64,000 nucleotides of DNA from an uncultured Erythrobacter sp. GTDB taxonomy: Bacteria > Pseudomonadota > Alphaproteobacteria > Sphingomonadales > Sphingomonadaceae. Below, piece by piece: positions 8,257 through 17,514 of the stretch (position 1 is the first letter of the stretch; every line of letters starts with the position of its first letter). The translations under genes were made by a program, and so were the position numbers. The DNA is taken from NCBI RefSeq assembly GCF_947499705.1, contig NZ_CANMPJ010000001.1:1275501-1339500 (forward strand), in the 5' to 3' direction. The notes under the pieces are model-generated. The model made no database searches. It worked only from the letters and a program-made list of their open reading frames with translations, and had not been told where the DNA came from.

Positions 8257-9477
8257 ATGCCGATGCAGACACTTTCGATCCCGACGCCAAGTGGGCATGC
8301 TCTCGAGGGCGCGCTCGAAATGCCAACGGGGCTGGTGCGCGGAGCGGCGATCTTTGCGCATTGCTTTACCTGTACCAAGCAGAGCAAGGCCGCGATCAGC
8401 GTGTCGCGCGCGTTAGCAAAGCAAGGCATTGCTTGTCTGCGGTTCGACTTCACCGGTCTAGGCGGGAGCGAGGGCGATTTCGGGCGCGCCGGTTTCGCTG
8501 CCGATATCGCTGATCTGGTGGCGGTGGCCGACGATCTTTGCACCCGGTTCGAAGGAAAGTTGCTGCTTGTCGGGCATAGTCTAGGCGGTGCGGCGGTTCT
8601 AGCTGCCGCCCACGAACTCGGGAGCGAGAAGGTTGCCGCCGTTGCCACAATCGGCGCGCCATCGGATGTTCCGCATGTCCTGCATATCATCAAGGGCGAT
8701 CACGAGGCGATCAAACGCGACGGCGCAGGTCCGGTCACGATTGGCGGGCAAAGTTTTTCGATCAGCCGCGAATTCCTCGAGCGAACCGAAACGGTGAACT
8801 TGCTCGATCTGGTGAAGGAATTGCGCCTGCCATACCTCGCGCTGCATTCGCCGACCGACACAATCGTCGGTGTTGAGCATGCCAGCGCACTGTTTGCGGC
8901 GGCGTTTCACCCAAAGAGCTTTGTAAGTCTCGCCGGCGCGGATCACTTGCTGACCAAGAGCACTGATGCGGAGTTCGCAGCCAGCATGATTGCGAACTGG
9001 GCGCATCGCTACCTGCCGCTGCGCGAGGACTGGCCGATGCCGGAAGAGGGTGTGGTCGTGCAAACAGGCCACGGGAAATTTGGGACTGAGGTCCACACGG
9101 CATCGCATCGCTTTGTCGCCGACGAGCCGCGTTCCTATGGCGGCGACGACACGGGGCCGACGCCCTATGATCTACTGCTCGGCGCGCTGGGCACGTGCAC
9201 GGCAATGACGATGAAAATGTACGCCGACCGCAAAGAATGGCCGATGACTGGCACTCGCATCCATGTGACGCATGAGCGCAGCCACGCCGAAGACTGCGGG
9301 CACATCGCCTATGAGGAAGAGGGGATGGAAGTTCAGGCGCTTAACCGCGTCATAGAGGTGCTCGGTGACGATCTAACCGATGAACAGCGTACCAAGATTA
9401 TCGAGATTGCCGACAAATGCCCGGTCCACAAAACGCTGGAAGGGCATCTGCATATCCACACCGAAAGCCAAAGCTAG
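8257..9477 (+). CDS. Fused alpha/beta hydrolase and OsmC-family protein
   Basis: A 406-residue two-domain protein. I start it at ATG 8257, because GGGAG lies 8-9 nt upstream; a TTG at 8242 is in frame but poorly placed. Residues of about 1-255 form an alpha/beta hydrolase with nucleophile elbow GHSLGG and an AxHxxxD-like segment (ALHSPTD). Residues of about 270-400 form an OsmC domain with its two cysteines in GTCTAMT and DKCPVHKTL; these are the peroxidatic and resolving cysteines used to reduce organic hydroperoxides. The fusion is known in proteobacteria; the physiological substrate is not. A role in handling esterified or lipid hydroperoxides is plausible. Confidence 0.9.
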   Translation: MPMQTLSIPTPSGHALEGALEMPTGLVRGAAIFAHCFTCTKQSKAAISVSRALAKQGIACLRFDFTGLGGSEGDFGRAGFAADIADLVAVADDLCTRFEGKLLLVGHSLGGAAVLAAAHELGSEKVAAVATIGAPSDVPHVLHIIKGDHEAIKRDGAGPVTIGGQSFSISREFLERTETVNLLDLVKELRLPYLALHSPTDTIVGVEHASALFAAAFHPKSFVSLAGADHLLTKSTDAEFAASMIANWAHRYLPLREDWPMPEEGVVVQTGHGKFGTEVHTASHRFVADEPRSYGGDDTGPTPYDLLLGALGTCTAMTMKMYADRKEWPMTGTRIHVTHERSHAEDCGHIAYEEEGMEVQALNRVIEVLGDDLTDEQRTKIIEIADKCPVHKTLEGHLHIHTESQS

Positions 9478-9489
9478 CGCCGCACCTGC

Positions 9490-10632
9490 TCACATGATGG
9501 GGCGACACGGTGCGCCTTCGTAATCCATCCGCGCGTCGATCTTGAATCCCGTCAGGCCATCGTCGTTCAGAAGGATGCTTCGGTAGAGTGGCGGTTCTTC
9601 GTCTCGAAGAAACGCCCTCAAATCCTCACGCACCTGACAACTCTTCAGAAAGTCGTTGTGCCGCAGCAAGCCCTTCGCATCGGAAGGGCCAGTATCGACG
9701 ACCGCCAAGCCTTCGCGCGGCTCGGTCAGGTGGCAGTTGCCATCCTTCCCTAAGTCCCGGCGATTGAACACGACATCGTGTTTGCAATTGGTCGATCCGA
9801 GACGCGAATAGCCATTCACATTGCGTGAAGCACGAAGCGCCTGATCCTTGCGCGAGGCGTAGATCAACAGTTTTCGATCATGTCTCAGCACCTGATCGAC
9901 CATACCACCCTGGCGCAGCGCCCGGTGCCGGTCGACATCGGGGGAGGCTAGGGCGACACGCCTGATCGACTGCGGAATGGCCTTCTTGTCGCGATCGATC
10001 GCAATCACCGCATTGGTCAACGCCTGGGCGCCAAGCGAGTGGGACACAAGCGTGATATCGCTCGACAGATGGGTCAGGCGGGCGATTTGGCGCGTGATCT
10101 CGTCCTGCGCCCAGGCGATACTCGCCCGGTCGCTGATGTAAGCGGCGGCTTTGTCGCGCGACGGCCAATGCAACAGCACGAGCGGAATATCGTCGCCTGC
10201 GAGCGCGCGGACTTCGGCGGCGTCCATATGCGCCTCGTCAAAGCCGGTTGCGTAGCCGTGGATGAAGACAATCAGGCGCCCATCAGCCTCAGGTCGACCA
10301 ACCGCCTGTTTCAGTGCGGCGAGCCAGCGAACCTCGGAGTGTTTGGCAAGAACAGGATCGTCTGGTTCCTCTCCCACAAACTGATAGCTGCCCGTTCCAT
10401 AAGTCGGCTCGGTATGCCGAAACAGTTCCATTGCGAATTGCGGTCGGCTGCAGTTTGGGATCGCTGTCGAATGGAAGAAGGAAAGCTGGCGAAGCCCATC
10501 CTCCGGCTCGGCGACGTCTACCTCGGCGCAACCCTGTGTCAGAGGGAGTGGATCAGGCGGCTGCAAGGCGCAGGCGGAAAGGCCGAATGCTCCAGCTGCC
10601 ACGGTGCAAATTCGGATGATCGTTCGTTTCAC
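9490..10632 (-). CDS. Alpha/beta hydrolase lipoprotein (DUF900-like)
   Basis: A 380-residue protein starting at GTG 10632, which overlaps the upstream stop as GTGA. The start is supported because it opens a lipoprotein signal with lipobox LSAC (Cys20). The hydrolase core shows an oxyanion region VFIHGYATGF and the nucleophile elbow SHSLGAQ, typical of the DUF900 esterase-like group. It should be anchored in the envelope. Several cysteines in the C-terminal third (SCQV, GNCHL, GAPC) suggest disulfides. It is the last gene of a four-gene overlapping run beginning with parE. The substrate is unknown. Confidence 0.82.
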   Translation of the reverse strand: MKRTIIRICTVAAGAFGLSACALQPPDPLPLTQGCAEVDVAEPEDGLRQLSFFHSTAIPNCSRPQFAMELFRHTEPTYGTGSYQFVGEEPDDPVLAKHSEVRWLAALKQAVGRPEADGRLIVFIHGYATGFDEAHMDAAEVRALAGDDIPLVLLHWPSRDKAAAYISDRASIAWAQDEITRQIARLTHLSSDITLVSHSLGAQALTNAVIAIDRDKKAIPQSIRRVALASPDVDRHRALRQGGMVDQVLRHDRKLLIYASRKDQALRASRNVNGYSRLGSTNCKHDVVFNRRDLGKDGNCHLTEPREGLAVVDTGPSDAKGLLRHNDFLKSCQVREDLRAFLRDEEPPLYRSILLNDDGLTGFKIDARMDYEGAPCRPIM

Positions 10633-11003
10633 AAACGGTCGCTGACCCCAATGCAGATGAGCAGGAACTGAATTGCCATCACAATGATCGTCGCGCTGCG
10701 CCAGCCTGTGCCGGCCCGGCCAATGCCCCGATCCCACGACCAATGCAGAATGCCGAGGCTGGCAACGCCTGCCAGCAGGATGGTGAACCATCCGCTCTTG
10801 GCGACAAACACAAAGAAGATCATCGAGATCGCAACCGTCTGGATCAGGACGGCCGCCGCGAACCACGCAATCGGTATCGGCCGATAGGACGCGTCGGGAA
10901 TGTACCAATCGGGCATCGAACTGTCTGGACGAGAAATACGCCGATCGCCCGCCATGATGTCTTCCTCGCGCGGGTCGGGGTAGTCGTCTTGGCGGTCAGT
11001 CAT
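10629..11003 (-). CDS. Small membrane protein in the parE cluster
   Basis: A 124-residue protein. Start ATG 11003 lies inside the upstream gene (8-bp overlap) and opens an acidic, Asp-rich cytoplasmic N-terminus (MTDRQDDYPDPREED). The longer open frame upstream has no matching signal. Three hydrophobic helices follow, around AWFAAAVLIQTVAISMIFF, WFTILLAGVASLGILHW, and SATIIVMAIQFLLICIG. I recognise no family. Tight overlaps on both sides indicate it is translated together with the secreted protein before it and the lipoprotein after it. Confidence 0.72.
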   Translation of the reverse strand: MTDRQDDYPDPREEDIMAGDRRISRPDSSMPDWYIPDASYRPIPIAWFAAAVLIQTVAISMIFFVFVAKSGWFTILLAGVASLGILHWSWDRGIGRAGTGWRSATIIVMAIQFLLICIGVSDRL

Positions 11004-11538
11004 CAGTGCGCACCCGGACGAAGCTGCCGCCATACCAGTTTCCAGTCGGCACTCCTGCATCGTCATACTGCACTGAGCGCATGACATATTCATTGTCTGA
11101 CACCCAAGTGTATGTGTATTTTCTGGAGCTTCCTTGCGGCTCATCGGTGAAGCGAATGCTGAGCATCAAATCGCCATTCTCTTCCATCCGACCAGTTCCG
11201 CGACCTAACCGCGCTTCGCCGAAATGGGACAGGTGAGAGACTGCGCGTGTCGCAGGAATCACGGCCCACAGAATGTGCCCTCGGAAGTCGACGGCATCGA
11301 CCACGCAAAGCACGGACTTGTCTGTGTTGACGCGGGAGCAATTGGTGCGGTGACCAGGAATGGACAGAGTCTCGACCGTCTTGCCGTCCCATACTTGCTG
11401 AAACTTGTCGTCCTTCAGCTTCCATTCGCCATCGAAGCGCTGAAATGGGTAGGGCTCTTCCAACACATTTCGCTCAGCCGCACTCGAAGTGGCTATCAGT
11501 GCCGCTGCCGCGAGAGCGATTGTTGCCGTCAGCTTCAC
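10996..11538 (-). CDS. Secreted protein of unknown function, after parE
   Basis: A 180-residue protein beginning at GTG 11538, which overlaps the parE stop (GTGA). A Sec signal peptide (LTATIALAAAALIATSSA) is followed by a mature domain rich in beta-strand-like segments (FDGEWKLKDD, MLSIRFTDE, KYTYTWVSDNEYVMRSVQY). The pattern recalls small lipocalin-like or DUF1579-type proteins, but I cannot assign it. Two cysteines (NCSR and LCVV) could pair. Its coupling to an essential topoisomerase gene is unusual but probably reflects gene packing. Confidence 0.75.
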   Translation of the reverse strand: MKLTATIALAAAALIATSSAAERNVLEEPYPFQRFDGEWKLKDDKFQQVWDGKTVETLSIPGHRTNCSRVNTDKSVLCVVDAVDFRGHILWAVIPATRAVSHLSHFGEARLGRGTGRMEENGDLMLSIRFTDEPQGSSRKYTYTWVSDNEYVMRSVQYDDAGVPTGNWYGGSFVRVRTDD

Positions 11539-13526
11539 GCGTCAATCATATCGCGATCAACATCGCTGGCGTGGTTCTGGATGAAGTTGAAGCGGTGTTC
11601 GGGATTGCGGCCCATCAGCTCATCGACCAGCCGGGTCACGCTCGCGCGGTCTTCGAATTCCTGTGGCAGGGTGATGCGGATCAGAGAGCGAGTTTCCGTG
11701 TTCATCGTGGTTTCGCGCAGTTGCTGCGGGTTCATTTCACCGAGGCCTTTGAACCGCGAAACTTCCACCTTCTTGCCCTTGAAGACCGTTTCTTCGAGCT
11801 GCGTCCGGTGCGCTTCGTCGGTGGCGTAGCGGCTCTCCTTGCCCGCCGTCAGCTTGTAGAGCGGCGGCTTGGCGAGAAAGAGGTGCCCCTTGCGCACTAA
11901 GTCGGGCATCTCCTGAAAGAAGAACGTCATCAGCAACGTGGCAATATGCGCCCCGTCGACATCGGCGTCGGTCATGATGATCACGCGGTCGTAACGCAGG
12001 TTCTCTGCGTCGCAGTCCTTGCGTGTCCCGCAACCGAGCGCGAGCCCGAGGTCGGCGATTTCGGAGTTCGCCCGGATCTTGTCTGCTGTGGCCGAGGCGA
12101 CGTTGAGGATCTTGCCCCGGATCGGCAGGATTGCCTGCGTCTTGCGATCGCGCGCCTGTTTGGCGCTGCCGCCCGCAGAGTCTCCTTCGACGATGAAGAG
12201 CTCGGTCTCGCGGTCACCTTCGCCCGAGCAATCGGTGAGTTTGCCAGGCAAGCGCAGTTTCTTGGCATTGGTCGCGGTTTTGCGCTTGATCTCGCGTTCC
12301 TGCTTGCGGCGCAGGCGCTCATCCATGCGCTCCATAACCTCGCCGAGCAGCGCCTTGCCGCGCTCCATATTGTCGGTGAGGAAATGGTCGAAGTGATCGC
12401 GCACGGCGTTTTCGACCAGCCGCGCGGCTTCTGGCGAAGTCAGGCGGTCCTTGGTCTGCGACTGGAACTGCGGATCACGGATAAAGACACTGAGCATCAC
12501 CTCAGCGCCGGTCATCACATCGTCGGCGGAGATGTCCTTGGCCTTTTTCGTGCCGGTTAATTCGCCGAATGCCCGCAGGCCCTTGGTGAGGGCTGCGCGG
12601 AGGCCTTGTTCATGTGTGCCGCCATCGGGGGTCGGCACAGTGTTGCAATACCAGCTCGTCGAGCCATCCGAATAGAGCGGCCATGCAATCGCCCATTCCA
12701 CCTTGCCCTGTGAAACGCCGTCATCGTTCTCAGGGAACTCCTGATTACCGGTGAAGGGCTGAGAGGTCACACATTCGCGCGCACCAACTTGCTCTGCAAG
12801 GTGATCGGCGAGGCCGCCGGGAAACTTGAACGTGGCCTCGGCAGGCACGTCCTCGCTGACGAGGCTTTCGGCGCATTTCCAACGGATTTCGACTCCGGCG
12901 AAGAGGTAAGCTTTGGATCGCGCCAGCCTAAACAGCCGATGCGGTTTGAACTTGCGGTCTCCGAATATCTCGCTGTCCGGCGTGAATGTGACCATCGTCC
13001 CGCGCCGGTTGGGCGCGGCACCCAGCTGTTCGATCTTTCCGAGGGTCTGGCCCTTGGAAAATTCCTGAGCGTAGAGCTGCTTGTCGCGCGCGACCTCGAC
13101 CCTTGTGTGAGACGACAGCGCATTGACGACGCTGACACCGACGCCGTGAAGACCGCCGCTGGTCGCATAGGCCTTGCCCGAAAACTTGCCGCCCGAGTGC
13201 AAGGTAGACAGGATCACTTCAAGCGTCGACTTGCCCGGAAACTTGGGATGTTCGTCGACAGGGATGCCGCGGCCATTGTCCGAAATGCTCAGGCGGTTGC
13301 CTTCTTCCAGCCGAACTTCGATCCGGTTGGCGTGACCCGCGACTGCCTCATCCATCGAGTTGTCGAGTACCTCGGCGGCGAGGTGATGCAGTGCGCGGTC
13401 ATCGGTGCCGCCAATATACATGCCCGGGCGTCGGCGTACCGGCTCGAGCCCTTCGAGAACCTCGATAGAGGAGGAGTCGTAGTCGCCGCTTGATGTCGGC
13501 GTGTTTTCAAACAGGTCGTCGGACAT
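11535..13526 (-). CDS. parE: DNA topoisomerase IV subunit B
   Basis: A 663-residue ATPase subunit of topoisomerase IV, which decatenates daughter chromosomes with ParC (not in this window). The GHKL ATPase domain is at the N-terminus: VRRRPGMYIGG, the Mg-binding EVLDNSMDEA, DNGRGIPV, and the ATP lid GGLHGVGVSVVNALS. The transducer follows, then the TOPRIM domain with VEGDSAGGSAKQARDR and DADVDGAHI. The C-terminus has FKGLGEMNPQQLRETTM. The length and the lack of the GyrB insert favour ParE over GyrB. ATG 13526 agrees with the family's start. Confidence 0.95.
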   Translation of the reverse strand: MSDDLFENTPTSSGDYDSSSIEVLEGLEPVRRRPGMYIGGTDDRALHHLAAEVLDNSMDEAVAGHANRIEVRLEEGNRLSISDNGRGIPVDEHPKFPGKSTLEVILSTLHSGGKFSGKAYATSGGLHGVGVSVVNALSSHTRVEVARDKQLYAQEFSKGQTLGKIEQLGAAPNRRGTMVTFTPDSEIFGDRKFKPHRLFRLARSKAYLFAGVEIRWKCAESLVSEDVPAEATFKFPGGLADHLAEQVGARECVTSQPFTGNQEFPENDDGVSQGKVEWAIAWPLYSDGSTSWYCNTVPTPDGGTHEQGLRAALTKGLRAFGELTGTKKAKDISADDVMTGAEVMLSVFIRDPQFQSQTKDRLTSPEAARLVENAVRDHFDHFLTDNMERGKALLGEVMERMDERLRRKQEREIKRKTATNAKKLRLPGKLTDCSGEGDRETELFIVEGDSAGGSAKQARDRKTQAILPIRGKILNVASATADKIRANSEIADLGLALGCGTRKDCDAENLRYDRVIIMTDADVDGAHIATLLMTFFFQEMPDLVRKGHLFLAKPPLYKLTAGKESRYATDEAHRTQLEETVFKGKKVEVSRFKGLGEMNPQQLRETTMNTETRSLIRITLPQEFEDRASVTRLVDELMGRNPEHRFNFIQNHASDVDRDMIDA

Positions 13527-13582
13527 GCATCCGATATAGGGCGTGCGCCCTACCGCTCACAAGCTACTGAGTTTTCTTTTGC

Positions 13583-14791
13583 TCAGTTGCCGAAGCTGGT
13601 TGGCGCCGCGTCTACAGCGATGACCTGATTGCCGCGCACTTCGCGAACCTCAAGCGCACGTTCGACGACGCCGTTGCGGCCAAAGCGGAATGGTCCATCG
13701 ACACCCAAAAAGCCCCCGCTGTCATAAAGCTGGTTCTTCGGGAAACGATTTCCGATCCGCCAGTCGCGCGCCACGCGCAGGGTCAGCAGAACGGAATCGT
13801 AACCCAGCGTCGCAATCCGATACGGCTTACCGCCGAACCGTGCCTCATAGCTATCTGAGAAGCGCCTGTACCGGCTATCGGAAACTGCCGAGAACAACGC
13901 ACCATTGATCGCATTCGAGCGGGTGAGGGCCGACTCGCCGCTCCACAGCTCCGTTCCAAGGACCCGCGTATCGCCGCTTTTCTTGAGTTCACCGGCGGCT
14001 TGCACCGCAAGACGCGCTCCGTCGGCGATCAGAACAGTGTCATAGCCACCACGTGTGCGAAGACGCTGCGCCGCGCCGACAATCGACGTATTGCCGCGCG
14101 CATAGCGCTCAAACGCGGCCAGTGTTCCGCCATGCTGCCTGATGGAACTGGTCAGGGCGGTGTAGGACCGCTGACCATAATCGCCTTCGGGTAGAAGCGC
14201 TGCGAAGTTGCTCGCGCCCTGCTGCCGGGCATACCGCACGCTTCGGTTGATCGATTGCTCAGGAATATGTCCCATCACGAACACGTCGGCACTGGCGACG
14301 GTCGTGTCGTTAGAGAATGCGATTGCAGGAATACCCGCTGGTCGTGCTGCGGCTTGCACCGCTGGCACATTGCCGGCGAGCAGCGGGCCGAGGATCAATC
14401 GGTTGCCATCGGCAACCGCGCGGCGGGCTGCGGCTGCTGCGCCTTGCGACGTGTCGTAGGTCGTGATGCGCAGGTTGCTGGCATTGGTATCGATCAAAGC
14501 CATAGTGGTTGCATTGGCGAGCGATTGCCCGACCGCGCCGGTGTTGCCGGACATGGGCACGAGCAAAGCAACGCGGTGACGCGTCGCATCGGTCGGCAGA
14601 GCGGTCGCGCTCGGCTCTGGAGTTGGGGTCGCTTCGGGAATTGAAGTGGTCGGTTCCGCAGTGTCAGGGATGATCTGGCAGCCGCCCAACAGTGCCGCCG
14701 CACCTGCCAGCGCAAGCGTCCTGCGGTTGATGACCGATTTCGTTTTCTCGACCAGCGACGTGCCCGAAATGGCTGCGCTTAGAAGCTTCAT
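13583..14791 (-). CDS. LpoA-like penicillin-binding-protein activator lipoprotein
   Basis: A 402-residue lipoprotein. ATG 14791 gives a lipoprotein signal ending in LLGGC (Cys38); the N-terminus before RRTLALAG is rather long, so a later start is possible. After a Pro/Thr/Ser-rich linker (about residues 45-65) comes a type I periplasmic-binding fold beginning with HRVALLVPMSGNTGAVG. That fold corresponds to the C-terminal domain of LpoA, which activates PBP1a; the TPR half of gammaproteobacterial LpoA is missing. It is divergent from rsmI-yraN, and in E. coli lpoA is also divergent from rsmI and followed by yraN, so synteny supports the call. Confidence 0.82.
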   Translation of the reverse strand: MKLLSAAISGTSLVEKTKSVINRRTLALAGAAALLGGCQIIPDTAEPTTSIPEATPTPEPSATALPTDATRHRVALLVPMSGNTGAVGQSLANATTMALIDTNASNLRITTYDTSQGAAAAARRAVADGNRLILGPLLAGNVPAVQAAARPAGIPAIAFSNDTTVASADVFVMGHIPEQSINRSVRYARQQGASNFAALLPEGDYGQRSYTALTSSIRQHGGTLAAFERYARGNTSIVGAAQRLRTRGGYDTVLIADGARLAVQAAGELKKSGDTRVLGTELWSGESALTRSNAINGALFSAVSDSRYRRFSDSYEARFGGKPYRIATLGYDSVLLTLRVARDWRIGNRFPKNQLYDSGGFLGVDGPFRFGRNGVVERALEVREVRGNQVIAVDAAPTSFGN

Positions 14792-14829
14792 TCTTGCCGA
14801 CCCCCGATGGCTGCTCCAAAGGTGGACAT

Positions 14830-15687
14830 GTGAACACGTCTCAACCTGAATCAGCTTATTCTGAACCAATTATGCCCGGTCTCTATATCGTGGCGACACC
14901 GATTGGCAATCTAGGCGACATAACGCTCCGTGCGGTCGACGTATTGCGGCGCTGCTCGATGATTGCGTGTGAAGACACACGAGTCACGGGGAAATTGCTG
15001 AAGCATCTCGGTGTGTCGACACGCATGCAGCGATATGACGATCACGCCTCGGAAGAACAGCGTGCAAGAGTGATCGACGCGGCGCGGAACGAGCCAGTCG
15101 CGCTAGTCAGCGATGCCGGGACCCCGCGTATCTCCGATCCGGGATACCGCCTTGTACGCGATGCGCGCGAAAACGGGGTGGATGTGTTCACCGTGCCCGG
15201 TGCCTGCGCAGCTATTGCAGGATTGACGCTGGCTGGATTGCCAAACGACCGGTTTCTGTTCGCCGGATTCTTGCCGGTGAAAGACAAAGCACGCGGCGAT
15301 GTTCTGGAAGAGCTGGGATCGGTTGCCGCAACGCTCGTATTCTATGAGACTGGCCCTCGACTTGTTCGGAGTCTTGGAGCGATCGCCAGCCTCTGGCCTG
15401 AGCGAGAAATTGCTGTGGCGCGCGAACTGACCAAAATGCACGAGGAATGCAGGACGGGTTCGGCAACAGAATTGGTCGAGCACTTTTCCGTACATCCTCC
15501 CAAGGGTGAGATCGTGCTCCTTATTGGGCCTCCGGTCGCATCTGCAAGTACAGCGGATCCAGACGAATTGCTGCGGGCCGCTTTGGCAGAGGCCAGCCCG
15601 AGCAAGGCCGCAGGGAAGGTTGCCAAAGCGACCGGGCTGGACCGGCAGACGCTCTACGCCCGTGCCGTGGAACTGAAAGCGCAATGA
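14830..15687 (+). CDS. rsmI: 16S rRNA (cytidine-1402 2'-O)-methyltransferase
   Basis: A SAM-dependent tetrapyrrole-methylase-fold enzyme that 2'-O-methylates C1402 of 16S rRNA. The signature LYIVATPIGNLGDITLRA lies near the N-terminus, followed by CEDTRVTGKLL and LVSDAGTPRISDPGYRLV, then PGACAAIAGLTLAGL. I start it at GTG 14830, preceded by AAAGGTGG; ATG 14872 (MPGLYIVATP) is an alternative that would remove 14 residues. The gene begins 38 bp from the divergent LpoA-like gene. Its stop overlaps yraN by 4 bp (ATGA). Confidence 0.93.
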   Translation: MNTSQPESAYSEPIMPGLYIVATPIGNLGDITLRAVDVLRRCSMIACEDTRVTGKLLKHLGVSTRMQRYDDHASEEQRARVIDAARNEPVALVSDAGTPRISDPGYRLVRDARENGVDVFTVPGACAAIAGLTLAGLPNDRFLFAGFLPVKDKARGDVLEELGSVAATLVFYETGPRLVRSLGAIASLWPEREIAVARELTKMHEECRTGSATELVEHFSVHPPKGEIVLLIGPPVASASTADPDELLRAALAEASPSKAAGKVAKATGLDRQTLYARAVELKAQ

Positions 15688-16040
15688 CAGCCAAGCGCGA
15701 GATAGCGGAGCGCAAAGGGCGGGAAGGCGAAGCGCAAGCTGCGCAATGGCTCAGCACGCAAGGCTGGAAAATCCTCGCCGAGCGCGTGAAGACACCGCTT
15801 GGCGAGATTGACCTGATTGCTCGTAAAGATGGCCTCATTGCCTTCGTCGAAGTCAAATGGCGCAAACGGGTTGCCGATCTCGCCACGGCAATCGACGAGC
15901 GTCGCTTGGCCAGAGTCGCTGCAGCGGTGGAATGCGTGGCGCATGAATATGCTGGCATGGACGACGATCTGAGAATTGACGTGATCCTCCTTGCACCCGG
16001 CACCAGCCCACGCCACATCACCAACGCTTGGCAGCCATAA
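15684..16040 (+). CDS. yraN: YraN-family endonuclease-like protein
   Basis: A 118-residue protein of the UPF0102/YraN family. The family resembles Holliday-junction resolvase or restriction-enzyme folds, and its cellular role is not settled. The core is visible: RKGREGEAQAAQWL at the N-terminus, then the PD-(D/E)xK-like motif in LGEIDLIARKDGLIAFVEVK (Asp-Glu-Lys). ATG 15684 overlaps the rsmI stop by 4 bp, the usual arrangement, so the two are translationally coupled. Confidence 0.9.
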   Translation: MTAKREIAERKGREGEAQAAQWLSTQGWKILAERVKTPLGEIDLIARKDGLIAFVEVKWRKRVADLATAIDERRLARVAAAVECVAHEYAGMDDDLRIDVILLAPGTSPRHITNAWQP

Positions 16041-16058
16041 GCCGCAAGGAATTATCGA

Positions 16059-17009
16059 ATGTCGTTACGCATCGCAGTCCAAATGGACCCGATCGAAGAT
16101 ATCAATATCGCCGGAGATTCGTCGTTCGCGCTGATGCTTTCAGCGCAGGAGCGCGGGTACGAAGTGTTCGAGTATCACGTCGAAAGCCTGACGCTCGATG
16201 CCAATGATCGGCTGTTTGCCGAAGCTTATCCGGTCAAGTTGCAACGCGTCGTGGGCGATCATTTTGAGAAGGGTGAAGCCCAGCGGCTCGATCTCGGCAA
16301 AGACATCGACGTGGTGCTTATGCGGCAAGATCCGCCATTCCACATGGGCTATATCACGGCGACGCACCTGCTGGAGCGCATCCAGAACGAGACGCTTGTG
16401 GTCAACGATCCCGCCAATGTCCGCAATGCCCCCGAAAAGGTGATGGTGCTCGATTACCGCCGGTTCATGCCGCCCACGCTTGTCACGCGCTCGCCAGACG
16501 AAGTGAAACGCTTCATGGCCGAGCACGGGGCTGTGGTCGTCAAACCGATCCACGGCAATGGGGGTAAGGCGATCTTCCGCGTGCCGGAAAGCGGCGATAA
16601 CCTGACAGCGCTATTCGAAGTCTTCAATCAGACCTGGCCAGAACCACACATGGTGCAGCCATTCCTGCCCGAAGTCTCAGACGGTGATAAGCGCATCGTC
16701 CTAGTCGACGGAGAGGTCGCAGGAGCGATCAATCGCATACCGGGCGAGGGCGAGTTTCGCTCAAACCTGGCGATGGGCGGCAGCGCAGAGGCGACACAGC
16801 TGACCGATCGCGAACGCGAGATTTGCGAGGCAATGGGGCCGGAATTGAAGCGCCTTGGCCTGACCTTTGTCGGCATCGACGTAATCGGTGGCAAATGGCT
16901 GACTGAGATCAATGTGACGTCGCCGACCGGGATCGTGGCCATTGATGCTTTCAATGGCACCGATACGGCGGGAATGATCTGGGATGCGATTGAGGCAAGG
17001 TTGACGTAG
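16059..17009 (+). CDS. gshB: Glutathione synthetase
   Basis: A 316-residue ATP-grasp ligase that joins gamma-glutamylcysteine and glycine to make glutathione in the cytoplasm. The N-terminus LRIAVQMDPIEDINIAGDSS matches the family. VVVKPIHGNGGKAIFRV is the ATP-grasp loop, MVQPFLPEVSDGDKRIVLVD follows, and the metal and substrate region is GIDVIGGKWLTEINVTSPTG. AAGGAATT provides a good ribosome site before ATG 16059. It follows yraN by 18 bp and probably shares its transcript. Confidence 0.95.
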   Translation: MSLRIAVQMDPIEDINIAGDSSFALMLSAQERGYEVFEYHVESLTLDANDRLFAEAYPVKLQRVVGDHFEKGEAQRLDLGKDIDVVLMRQDPPFHMGYITATHLLERIQNETLVVNDPANVRNAPEKVMVLDYRRFMPPTLVTRSPDEVKRFMAEHGAVVVKPIHGNGGKAIFRVPESGDNLTALFEVFNQTWPEPHMVQPFLPEVSDGDKRIVLVDGEVAGAINRIPGEGEFRSNLAMGGSAEATQLTDREREICEAMGPELKRLGLTFVGIDVIGGKWLTEINVTSPTGIVAIDAFNGTDTAGMIWDAIEARLT

Positions 17010-17070
17010 AGGGACATGATTGCGCTAATGTATCGGGCATAAAGGTCTAAACGAGGGGAAATGCCGGCCC

Positions 17071-17487
17071 ATGGGCGAGTATTCAAAGGTTGTCTCCGAT
17101 GGGATGAAGCGGGTTTGCAGCGCAATTACAAAGATGGTGCAACCATTGGGATACAAACGAGGGAACGGTCGCAAATGGGTCCGCAATGTCGCCGGTATCG
17201 AAGAGACCATTTTTCTCTCACGGAGCGGGGCTAACTATGGTGCGCCTTACTCGCCGAGCATAGATCTCCAAATCGATCTGTCGTCGACACGATTGAGCGA
17301 CAGTGCTCGGTCGTATCTCGGTCGTCACGAAACTCAGCGGATTCGTCGGCCTACGGGATACTGTTACCATCATCGTTTCAATGCAGAGACGGGCAGCACC
17401 TATGACAGATGCTTGGAGGAATTGGACTTGTTCGTCATCGAGGTGGCCGAGCCCTGGTTTGAGGAACAACGAAGGGTACTCCGCTAA
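17071..17487 (+). CDS. DUF4304-like protein of unknown function
   Basis: A 138-residue cytoplasmic protein. The pattern of an N-terminal helix, GYKRGNGRKWVRNV and a later beta-rich part resembles DUF4304 proteins, whose function is unknown. The C-terminus is helical and acidic (CLEELDLFVIEVAEPWFEEQ). A GAGGGG site lies 12 nt before ATG 17071, a somewhat long spacing. It stands alone between gshB and the convergent xerC gene. Codon use looks less GC-biased at third positions than in its neighbours, which may hint at acquisition, but this is an impression only. Confidence 0.62.
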   Translation: MGEYSKVVSDGMKRVCSAITKMVQPLGYKRGNGRKWVRNVAGIEETIFLSRSGANYGAPYSPSIDLQIDLSSTRLSDSARSYLGRHETQRIRRPTGYCYHHRFNAETGSTYDRCLEELDLFVIEVAEPWFEEQRRVLR

Positions 17488-17514
17488 ATAGCCTGCTGGT
17501 GTCGCTAGCCGCCT

